The position numbers were made by a program, and so were the translations under genes. The notes below the pieces were generated by a model. It searched no databases. It was not told the DNA's origin and saw only the letters and a list, made by a program, of their open reading frames with translations. From NCBI GenBank assembly GCA_902772625.1, contig CACYBP010000227.1, forward strand, positions 1-9,498: DNA of 9,498 nt, read 5' to 3'. This DNA is from Oscillospiraceae bacterium (GTDB lineage Bacteria; Bacillota; Clostridia; Oscillospirales; QAMX01). This document shows, one piece after another, positions 1-5,134 of this stretch (position 1 is the stretch's first letter; the number at the start of each line of letters is the position of its first letter).

Positions 1-454
1 GACTGCTCGCTTCACAGTGAACGTCCAGCTTCGTATCCAAAAGCTCCAGATTCCCGGGCAGATTTTGGGCAAAGATAAGGCTCCCCGCGCTTACTCCGAT
101 CACAAAACCGTTGTCCCGGATATAGGTCAGCAGCGTATCCCGGAATCCGGTGTCGTTGATCCTTTCCAAAAGGTAAGAAGTGCTTCCACCCGTCAAATAG
201 AGGACGTCATAGGTTTTCAGTTCATCGACCGGCATATTCCGATGCAGGTCGAATACCCGGATATTCTCTTTCGGTATACCGCATTTCAGCAGATCTCTCA
301 TGCATTCCGGCAATACTTCGATCGCGTCTGCGTCGATCGCCGCCGTCGGAATGAAAAGGGCTTTTGCATCCGCGGGCGCTTTCCCGAGCGTTCTCAGGAA
401 TTGTTCCTTGATCTGTTCTGTCTCAAGGCCGCATGACGTCAGCATAACCCGCAT
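1..454 (-). CDS. Peptidase S51 / PepE-like (type 1 glutamine amidotransferase-like) protein, 3' end cut by window edge
   Basis: The reading frame is open from an ATG at 454 to the left edge, giving 151 visible residues. The start is fixed by an AAAGGAGG ribosome site a few bases upstream. The protein opens with MRVMLTSCG, has an FIPTAA strand at 34-39, an LYLTGGST turn at 85-92 (the Gly-Gly of the oxyanion region) and the nucleophile elbow GVSAGS at 120-125, with Ser122 as the predicted catalytic serine. This is the pattern of the S51 family, whose best known member, PepE, cleaves Asp-X dipeptides. Many relatives are only annotated as glutamine amidotransferase-like, so the substrate is unknown. 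PepE is about 230 residues long, so roughly the last third is missing here. The gene follows yraN by 82 bases on the same strand. Its base composition is lower in GC than its neighbours (hand-counted 60-base stretches give 47-55% GC), and it uses codons such as GTA, TTG, ATA and AGA that are scarce nearby, which may mean separate acquisition. Confidence 0.85.
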   Translation of the reverse strand, partial: MRVMLTSCGLETEQIKEQFLRTLGKAPADAKALFIPTAAIDADAIEVLPECMRDLLKCGIPKENIRVFDLHRNMPVDELKTYDVLYLTGGSTSYLLERINDTGFRDTLLTYIRDNGFVIGVSAGSLIFAQNLPGNLELLDTKLDVHCEASS

Positions 455-506
455 GGCGTTTTCCTCCTTTTTATCCGGTTTCCACGGGTAAAAACATCAT
501 TCCTCT

Positions 507-527
507 ATGAACCGAATCCCGGTTCGT
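507..527 (-). other. Short inverted repeat between yraN and the S51 gene
   Basis: GAACCG at 509-514 and CGGTTC at 520-525 form a 6 bp stem with a 5-base loop, extendable by a wobble pair and an A-T pair. In the minus direction it lies just after the yraN stop, but no run of U follows directly; a short T5 run comes only about 12 bases later. It may be a weak terminator or processing site separating yraN from the S51 gene, or simply chance. Confidence 0.3.
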
Positions 528-536
528 CTTCACGCT

Positions 537-929
537 TTATTCCGCCATTCCGCCCGCGTCGAAGGCGCCTTCCAGAACGCGGATCTCCGGGGACTTCGTC
601 TGCATTCCCTCGGGAGCGTAGACCTCCGCCACGTCGAAGCGCACCGGCGGGTCCGAAAGACCTTCTTTTTCGAGATACAAAAGGGCGGTCTTCAGGATCC
701 TTTCCTGCTTGGCGCGGCCGACGAATTCCCGGGCGGACGCGAAGCCGGCGTTTTTCCGGAGCTTGACCTCGGTGAAGACGATGGTCTTTTTCTTCCGGAG
801 GACGAGATCGATCTCGCCCCAGCGGGAGTGATAATTCACGGCCAGAAGCTCGTATCCCCTCGCGGTGTAGTAAGCCGCGGTCTGCTCCTCGCCCCAGCGG
901 CCGAGAAGCCTCGTGTTGAGATCCTTCAC
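537..929 (-). CDS. yraN: YraN / UPF0102 family nuclease-like protein
   Basis: This 130-residue protein belongs to UPF0102, a family with a restriction-endonuclease-like (PD-(D/E)XK) fold whose role is poorly defined and whose gene often lies next to rnhB. The family signature is present: LGRWGEE near the N-terminus, GEIDLV at 38-43, FTEVKLRK at 52-59 and a late RFDVAEVY strand. Asp41, Glu54 and Lys56 are the likely metal-site residues. The start chosen is GTG at 929, because a perfect AAGGAGG (935-941) lies 5 bases upstream and family members normally begin shortly before the LGRxGEE motif. A longer frame starts with TTG at 953 and would overlap the rnhB stop by 4 bases, but it adds eight charged, unconserved-looking residues and would contain the ribosome site. 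With the GTG start the gap from rnhB is 20 bases, consistent with one transcript. Confidence 0.9.
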   Translation of the reverse strand: MKDLNTRLLGRWGEEQTAAYYTARGYELLAVNYHSRWGEIDLVLRKKKTIVFTEVKLRKNAGFASAREFVGRAKQERILKTALLYLEKEGLSDPPVRFDVAEVYAPEGMQTKSPEIRVLEGAFDAGGMAE

Positions 930-934
930 TCGCT

Positions 935-941
935 CCTCCTT
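935..941 (-). promoter_or_regulatory. Ribosome binding site that fixes the yraN GTG start
   Basis: The minus strand reads AAGGAGG, then AGCGA, then GTG. Full complementarity to the 16S tail with a 5-base spacer makes the GTG at 929 the preferred start over the upstream TTG at 953. Confidence 0.75.
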
Positions 942-949
942 CTCCCGGG

Positions 950-1582
950 TCAACCGTGTTTCTTTTTGAGAAAGCTCATCCGGTGGATCGGCGTGGGACC
1001 GAGGATCCGGATCGCCTCGTAATGGGCGGGCACGGGATACCCCTTGTGCTTTTCAAAGCCGTAGCCCGGGTATTCTTCGGCGTACCGGTCCATCAGCCGG
1101 TCTCTTTCCACCTTCGCGAGGATCGAGGCGGCCGCAATGGAGGCTGAGAGCGCGTCTCCCTTCACGACAGTCCTGTCGGGCATGGGGAAGCCGTCGCTGA
1201 CGTTGCCGTCCACCAGAAGAAAATCCGGCGTGGGCGAAAGGGCGGCCACCGCCCGCCGCATGGCAAGCTGGGACGCGCGGAGGATGTTCATCTCCTCGAT
1301 CTCCTCCACCGAGGCGAAGGCCACCGCCGAGGCGATCGCCTTTTCCCGGATGACCGGATACAGCGCCTCCCGCTTTTTCTCGCTGAGCTTTTTGGAGTCG
1401 TCAAGCCCCGGGATCCCGATCCCGAAGGGCAGGATCACCGCTCCCGCCGCCACCGGCCCGGCCAGAGGGCCGCGGCCGGCCTCGTCGGTGCCGGCCACCA
1501 GAAGGAAGCCCGCCTCGCGCGCCTCCCGTTCAAAGCGCCAGAGGTCGATCTTTTTTTCTTCGTTCGTCTCAAATCTCTTCAT
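950..1582 (-). CDS. rnhB: Ribonuclease HII
   Basis: RNase HII nicks RNA in RNA-DNA hybrids and initiates removal of single ribonucleotides misincorporated into DNA. The 210-residue protein has the complete family signature: GTDEAGRGPLAGPV at 31-44 with catalytic Asp33 and Glu34, LDDSKKLS at 60-67, LLVDGN at 122-127 with Asp125, and KGDALSASIAAASILAKVER around 141-160 with Asp143. The GYGFEKHKGYP region, which helps substrate binding, follows. Its length is typical. I chose ATG at 1582; the TTG codon just before it is in frame but not needed. The minus strand has a GAGAGG site upstream. The gene overlaps the end of rbgA by 14 bases, indicating translational coupling. The rbgA-rnhB-yraN order is common in Bacillota. 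Confidence 0.97.
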   Translation of the reverse strand: MKRFETNEEKKIDLWRFEREAREAGFLLVAGTDEAGRGPLAGPVAAGAVILPFGIGIPGLDDSKKLSEKKREALYPVIREKAIASAVAFASVEEIEEMNILRASQLAMRRAVAALSPTPDFLLVDGNVSDGFPMPDRTVVKGDALSASIAAASILAKVERDRLMDRYAEEYPGYGFEKHKGYPVPAHYEAIRILGPTPIHRMSFLKKKHG

Positions 1583-2453
1583 CAAGGTCCTCTCCCGGCT
1601 TTTCCAGCGTCACCCGTCCGAGCTTTCCCCCCCGGAACTCGTCCAGAAGGATCCGGGCGGCGCGTTCGGTGTCGCCCTCTCCCCCGGAGATCAGGAAGCC
1701 CCGCTTCCGCGCGGCCAGCTCCAGAAGGTCGTACCCGGTGCCGGCGTCGCCCTTTCTCACCTTGTACCGGGCAAAAAGGCCCTCCGGGATCGCGTCGGCC
1801 AGAGTCAGGATCAGGTGGGAGGCCAGGGTCTCCACGTCCATCACGTCGTCCCGGAGCGCGCCGGTGAAGGCCAGAAGAAAGCCCTGCCGGTCGCTTTCGA
1901 TCTTCGGCATCAGCATGCCCGGCGTGTCCAGAAGCGAAAGCCCCGCGTCCAGGGGGATCAGCTTCATATCCCGGGTCACGCCCGGGCGGTCCTCAGTCTT
2001 CGCCGCCTTGCGGCCGGCGAGCTTGTTGATAAAGCTGGATTTCCCCACGTTGGGGATGCCGATGACCATGCAGGTGAGCTTTCTGCCCGCCTGCCCCTTT
2101 TCCTGAAGCTTCCGGTATTTTTCTTCCAGCATCCGCCGCGCGGCGGGCAGGAACTGATTGACGCCCGCGCCGCTTTTCGCATCGCATTCCACCACGCCGA
2201 AGCCCCTCTTCCGGTATTCCTCCCGCCAGACACGGGTCAGGGCGGGGGAAGCCAGGTCGGTCCGGTTCAGGACCAGAAGCCGGGGCTTTTCGCGCGTCAG
2301 CTCGTCCAGCATCCGGTTCCGGCTGGCGCCGGGGATCCGGGCGTCCAGGATCTCGGCCACCAGATCCACCGAGGAAAGCCGGTCGGCCATTTCCCGCCGG
2401 GTCTTTGCCATATGCCCCGGATACCAGTTGATGTTCATCTTATGCTCTTCCAT
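1569..2453 (-). CDS. rbgA: Ribosome biogenesis GTPase RbgA/YlqF
   Basis: RbgA is a circularly permuted GTPase needed for late assembly of the 50S subunit in Bacillota. The 294-residue protein shows the N-terminal signature NWYPGHMAKT (9-18) and then GTPase motifs in permuted order: G4 as NRTD at 63-66, G1 as GIPNVGKS at 132-139, G2 around PGVT at 157-160 and G3 as DTPG at 176-179. The C-terminal helical domain ends in the GKLGRVTLEKP type tail seen in the family. G4 carries Arg where Lys is usual. The start is ATG at 2453, preceded by AAGGA with a 6-base spacer. The next ATG at 2438 gives an N-terminus closer to Bacillus subtilis RbgA and is a possible alternative. An upstream in-frame ATG at 2495 has no ribosome site and would run through a hairpin. 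The gene overlaps rnhB. Confidence 0.96.
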   Translation of the reverse strand: MEEHKMNINWYPGHMAKTRREMADRLSSVDLVAEILDARIPGASRNRMLDELTREKPRLLVLNRTDLASPALTRVWREEYRKRGFGVVECDAKSGAGVNQFLPAARRMLEEKYRKLQEKGQAGRKLTCMVIGIPNVGKSSFINKLAGRKAAKTEDRPGVTRDMKLIPLDAGLSLLDTPGMLMPKIESDRQGFLLAFTGALRDDVMDVETLASHLILTLADAIPEGLFARYKVRKGDAGTGYDLLELAARKRGFLISGGEGDTERAARILLDEFRGGKLGRVTLEKPGEDLDEEI

Positions 2454-2471
2454 CGGGTTTCCTTCTTCTGA

Positions 2472-2499
2472 CCGCCCCAAAGGGCGGGTTTTCATTTTT
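2472..2499 (+). terminator. Terminator-like hairpin facing against the operon
   Basis: On the plus strand, CCGCCC (2472-2477) pairs with GGGCGG (2482-2487) across a CAAA loop, and GTTTTCATTTTTC follows. That is the form of an intrinsic terminator for rightward transcripts, although every gene in this region reads leftward. In the mRNA sense the same stem lies just before the rbgA ribosome site with no U-run after it. It may stop antisense transcription or simply fold in the mRNA leader of rbgA. Confidence 0.4.
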
Positions 2500-2500
2500 C

Positions 2501-2519
2501 GCGGATCCCCCGGGTCCGC
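2501..2519. repeat. GC-rich inverted repeat between the P-loop gene and rbgA
   Basis: GCGGATCC at 2501-2508 pairs with GGGTCCGC at 2512-2519 (8 bp with one G-U pair, 3-base loop). It lies 13 bases to the right of the terminator-like hairpin and 8 bases beyond the stop of the P-loop gene. No T-run follows on the minus strand, so it is not a standard terminator for the operon. Confidence 0.45.
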
Positions 2520-2527
2520 CGCGGAGG

Positions 2528-3112
2528 TCAGGTCCTGAGCCCGTCGCTCCAGACCCAGGAATAAAACTGTTCCTTCCCGGGCTCGGTGTATTCATACTCC
2601 CGGGGGCACTCGAAGCCGTCGATCAGCCCGATCGCCTCGGAGAGCACCTCCTCCGGGCTTTTCCCCGCCACGTCCAGAAGCGCCTCGCCCGGAAGGAGCG
2701 GGCGGTTCATGATCTTTTCGGTGGATTCCCGGAGAAGCTTCGTGTCCACAAGGCCGCCCTCGCCGCGCGAAAGCATCTGTTCAAGGTTCTGCCGGTAATC
2801 GGAGGACACCAGCTTCAGCGTAATGAAATCGCTTCCCCGGAAAAGACGGGGGATCTCCCGGGTGCGCAGATCGTTGAAATCGGCTGCCACGATATTTTTG
2901 AGGCCCTTTTCGTGAAAGAACCGGAGCAGGGCAAGCGACCCCTCCCACATGACCTCTTCTTCAAATCTCCCCTCGTCGACTCCCTCCGGGATGCCGAATT
3001 CAGGGATCATGTTCTGTTCGAAATAAACGCCCTGATAATGCGCGTAAAGTCCCCTGGCCAGGGTGGTCTTTCCCACGCCCGAGGGGCCGATGACGAAAAT
3101 ATAATCCTTCAA
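2528..3112 (-). CDS. P-loop NTPase, nucleotide-kinase-like, function unknown
   Basis: This 194-residue protein begins MKDYIFVIGPSGVGKTTLAR, a hydrophobic strand followed by a textbook Walker A loop (GPSGVGKT, 9-16, Lys15). A second hydrophobic strand ending in acidic residues, NIVAADFND at 73-81, could be the Walker B element. A strand ITLKLVSSD at 97-105 and an arginine-containing RPLLPGE segment at 137-143 recall the nucleoside/shikimate kinase layout, but I do not recognise a specific family and the substrate is unknown. The C-terminus is rich in aromatic and acidic residues. The start is TTG at 3112: a perfect AAGGAGG sits 7 bases upstream, and the protein then begins just before the first strand. 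A longer frame starts at ATG 3151 and overlaps the lepB stop, but has no good ribosome site and adds 13 unstructured residues. The gene lies between lepB and rbgA, so it is probably co-transcribed with them. Confidence 0.8.
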   Translation of the reverse strand: MKDYIFVIGPSGVGKTTLARGLYAHYQGVYFEQNMIPEFGIPEGVDEGRFEEEVMWEGSLALLRFFHEKGLKNIVAADFNDLRTREIPRLFRGSDFITLKLVSSDYRQNLEQMLSRGEGGLVDTKLLRESTEKIMNRPLLPGEALLDVAGKSPEEVLSEAIGLIDGFECPREYEYTEPGKEQFYSWVWSDGLRT

Positions 3113-3119
3113 TGCTTTT

Positions 3120-3126
3120 CCTCCTT
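3120..3126 (-). promoter_or_regulatory. Ribosome binding site that fixes the TTG start of the P-loop gene
   Basis: The minus strand reads AAGGAGG, a 7-base AAAAGCA spacer, then TTG at 3112. This outweighs the in-frame ATG at 3151, which overlaps the lepB stop and has only a weak purine stretch upstream. Confidence 0.75.
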
Positions 3127-3147
3127 GCCGGCCGGGAGAGAAAGCGC

Positions 3148-3717
3148 TCATTCGATCTTGCCGAACTTCCGGAAGGGCCAGTAGCGGAAGACCACCTTTC
3201 CCTGCAGATACCCCTCGTCCACCATGCCGAGGGCGGGATCGCGGCTGTCGTCGCTTTCGTTGCGGTTGTCCCCCATCACGAAGACGTACCCCTCGGGCAC
3301 GGTCTGGGGAAAGGTCATGCCGAGCTCTCTTTCGGTGGGTTCGTTGATATAGGGTTCGTCCAGCTTCTCACCGTTTACGAACACCTCGTGCTTTTCAAAA
3401 TCGATATCCACCGTCTCGCCTCCGGTGGCGATGACCCGCTTGACGATGGGCTCTTCGCGGAAGGAGCTCTTGCTGATGATGACGATATCCCCGTCCTTCG
3501 GCGTCCAGAAAAGCCGGGACACCAGAAGAAGATCCCCGTTTTCCAGGGTCGGCAGCATCGACCGCCCCACCACGGTATTCGTGTGCAGCGCGAAGGTGAA
3601 GATCAAAAGGACGAAAAGCATGGCAAAGGCCACCGCCTCGGTCCAATCGAAAAGCCACCGGGAGATCCCCGGCGCTGTCTTTGCGGCGGACGCGGCTTTC
3701 GCTTCTTTTTCGGGCAT
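3148..3717 (-). CDS. lepB: Type I signal peptidase
   Basis: This membrane-anchored serine protease removes signal peptides from exported proteins on the outer face of the membrane. The 189-residue protein has a short charged, Ala/Lys-rich cytoplasmic start, one transmembrane helix at about 27-44, the box B motif GRSMLPTL with nucleophile Ser53, the box D segment IVKRVIATGG with general-base Lys93, and box E GDNRNESDDSRD from 149. All catalytic elements are intact, and the length fits the short one-helix type of Gram-positive bacteria. The start is uncertain: ATG at 3717 lies 11 bases after AAGGAGG (3729-3735), while the in-frame GTG at 3726 lies only 2 bases after it; I prefer the ATG. It is the first gene of the leftward operon, with its own promoter and a long structured leader. 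Confidence 0.95.
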   Translation of the reverse strand: MPEKEAKAASAAKTAPGISRWLFDWTEAVAFAMLFVLLIFTFALHTNTVVGRSMLPTLENGDLLLVSRLFWTPKDGDIVIISKSSFREEPIVKRVIATGGETVDIDFEKHEVFVNGEKLDEPYINEPTERELGMTFPQTVPEGYVFVMGDNRNESDDSRDPALGMVDEGYLQGKVVFRYWPFRKFGKIE

Positions 3718-3760
3718 GGCTTTCACGGCCTCCTTTTTCCCCGCGGGACGGGTCCTCTTT

Positions 3761-3795
3761 CCCGGGGACGGCGATTGTCGCCGCGTCTTCCCGGG
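3761..3795 (-). other. Stem-loop in the lepB 5' leader
   Basis: CCCGGG at 3761-3766 and 3790-3795 form the base. GACG/CGTC (3767-3770 with 3784-3787) and GCGA/TCGC (3771-3774 with 3778-3781) continue the stem across two 2-base bulges to a 3-base loop. That gives 14 possible pairs, nearly all G-C. It lies between the predicted transcription start (about 3808) and the ribosome site (3729-3735). No U-run follows in the mRNA direction, so it is not a simple terminator. Confidence 0.55.
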
Positions 3796-3814
3796 AGGGG
3801 ATCGCGGCCCTCTT

Positions 3815-3844
3815 ATTATAGTCCAAAAGGCGCGTCCCTGTCAA
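3815..3844 (-). promoter_or_regulatory. Sigma-A-type promoter for the lepB operon
   Basis: On the minus strand a perfect -35 TTGACA (3844-3839) and a perfect -10 TATAAT (3820-3815) are separated by 18 bases. The start of transcription should fall near 3808, giving a leader of about 90 bases before lepB. Both hexamers match consensus exactly, suggesting strong constitutive expression. Confidence 0.88.
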
Positions 3845-3865
3845 ACTGTTTCTTTCTCTTCCCGC

Positions 3866-3894
3866 TTGCAAGAAAAAGGGGAATGGGGTATAAT
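3866..3894 (+). promoter_or_regulatory. Sigma-A-type promoter for nagA
   Basis: A perfect -10 TATAAT at 3889-3894 lies 17 bases after TTGCAA at 3866-3871, which matches the -35 consensus at four of six positions. Transcription should start near 3901. The -35 sits inside the 8-base palindrome CTTGCAAG (3865-3872), which could contribute to a regulator site, though it may be chance. The promoter is back to back with that of lepB, with 21 bases between the two -35 elements. Confidence 0.82.
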
Positions 3895-3899
3895 CGGGA

Positions 3900-3924
3900 A
3901 AGGGGGAGGACTTCTCTCCCCCTT
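3900..3924 (+). other. Hairpin at the extreme 5' end of the nagA mRNA
   Basis: GGGGGAG (3902-3908) pairs with CTCCCCC (3916-3922), and flanking A-T pairs extend the stem to 9 bp around a 7-base loop. It begins at the predicted transcription start and ends 14 bases before the AAAGGAG ribosome site (3939-3945). There is no proper U-run after it, so it resembles a 5' stabilising hairpin more than an attenuator. Confidence 0.6.
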
Positions 3925-3952
3925 CTCATCGCGACCCGAAAGGAGCTTTTCT

Positions 3953-5134
3953 ATGAAAAAAGCATTTACCGATCTTACGATCTATCTGGAAGATCGCGTT
4001 CTGGAGCACGCCTTTCTCCTGGTGGAGGGAGAGAGGATCCGGGGATGGGGGCAGGGCGAGCCTTCCTCCGAGTGGGAAAGGGAATCGCTTCCCGGTCTTT
4101 CCCTGGCCCCGGGCTTCATCGATATCCATCTGCACGGAGGCGGCGGCCATGATTTCATGGAGCCCGATCCCGCCTTCATCCTGAAGGCCGCAAGAGCCCA
4201 TCTGGAGCACGGGACCACCTCGATCCTTCCCACCTCCTGCACCTCCTCCAACGAATCGCTGTTTCACATGTTCGACGCTTACCGGAAAGCCCTCGCCCTT
4301 CCAAACGACGGCGCGCGGCTCATGGGCATCCACCTGGAGGGGCCCTATCTTTCCCCGGCCATGAAGGGCGCCATGCGGGAGGAGCTTCTCACCGATCCTC
4401 TTCCGGAATACTACGAGCCGGTGCTGGAGCGCGGAGGAGACCTCATCGCCCGCTGGACCGTGGCCCCCGAAAGAAAGGGCGCTCTGGCCTTCGGCGACCT
4501 TCTCGCCTCGCGCGGGATCGTGGTCTCCGCGGGGCACACCACCGCCTCCCCCTCCCTGATGAAGGAGGCCGCCGCCCACGGCTACACCCTTGCCACCCAT
4601 CTCTATAACGCCATGACCGCCATGCACAAGGAAGGCATCTTCCGCGTTTCCGGCGCGGCCGAGGGCGCGCTTTCAAACGACGCTTACGACGTGGAGGTGG
4701 TGGCCGACGGCATCCACCAGCCTTTGGAGATCCTGAATATCGCCTGGCGGGTGAAGGGGAGCCGGAACATGTGCCTGATCACCGACGCCACCGCCATCGC
4801 CGGCGCGCCGGTGCCCGCAAACGGCAAAAGCATCCTCGCCGAAAGAGAGGTTCTGATCGAGGACGGCGTGGCTAAGCTTTCCGACCGTTCGGCCATCGCG
4901 GGCAGCATCGCCACCGGCGACGTCCTTCTCCAGAAGGGCGTCGAGGCCGGGATCCCGCTTCCCGAGGTGATACGCATGCTGACCGCCACCCCCGCCCGGA
5001 TCGCGCATCTTCGGGACGTCGGCGCGATCCGGGAAGGATATCTGGCCGATCTCGTCTTCTTTGACGGCGCTCTCAGGATCAGGAAGGTCGTGAAGGGCGG
5101 AAAGACGGTCTTTTCCGGAAAGGAGAACGCATGA
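3953..5134 (+). CDS. nagA: N-acetylglucosamine-6-phosphate deacetylase
   Basis: NagA removes the acetyl group from GlcNAc-6-phosphate to give glucosamine-6-phosphate and acetate in the cytoplasm, a step in amino-sugar use and cell-wall recycling. The 393-residue protein is a full-length amidohydrolase-fold enzyme. The metal-binding HLHG motif is at 59-62 (His59, His61), followed by HLEGPYLSP at 127-135 with metal ligand Glu129, SAGHT with His195, THLYNAM with His216, DGIH with His255, and the catalytic aspartate in LITDAT (Asp278). The start is ATG at 3953, after AAAGGAG with a 7-base spacer; upstream in-frame codons only reflect the absence of stops in GC-rich DNA. It is transcribed from the 3866-3894 promoter and overlaps the next gene by 4 bases. 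The usual partner nagB (glucosamine-6-phosphate deaminase) is not adjacent. Confidence 0.96.
   Translation: MKKAFTDLTIYLEDRVLEHAFLLVEGERIRGWGQGEPSSEWERESLPGLSLAPGFIDIHLHGGGGHDFMEPDPAFILKAARAHLEHGTTSILPTSCTSSNESLFHMFDAYRKALALPNDGARLMGIHLEGPYLSPAMKGAMREELLTDPLPEYYEPVLERGGDLIARWTVAPERKGALAFGDLLASRGIVVSAGHTTASPSLMKEAAAHGYTLATHLYNAMTAMHKEGIFRVSGAAEGALSNDAYDVEVVADGIHQPLEILNIAWRVKGSRNMCLITDATAIAGAPVPANGKSILAEREVLIEDGVAKLSDRSAIAGSIATGDVLLQKGVEAGIPLPEVIRMLTATPARIAHLRDVGAIREGYLADLVFFDGALRIRKVVKGGKTVFSGKENA

Noticed and set aside
17..436. Plus-strand open frame at the left edge
   Set aside because: It is antisense to the S51 gene, which has a strong ribosome site and an intact GVSAGS motif.
1137..2471. 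Long plus-strand open frame (444 codons) opposite rnhB and rbgA
   Set aside because: It is antisense to two clear genes, is rich in Arg/Gly/Pro/Ser typical of GC-rich shadow frames, and shows no domain.
3425..3952. Extension of the nagA frame to the left by about 176 codons
   Set aside because: It would run through lepB on the other strand and both promoters; the ribosome site and family start point to ATG at 3953.
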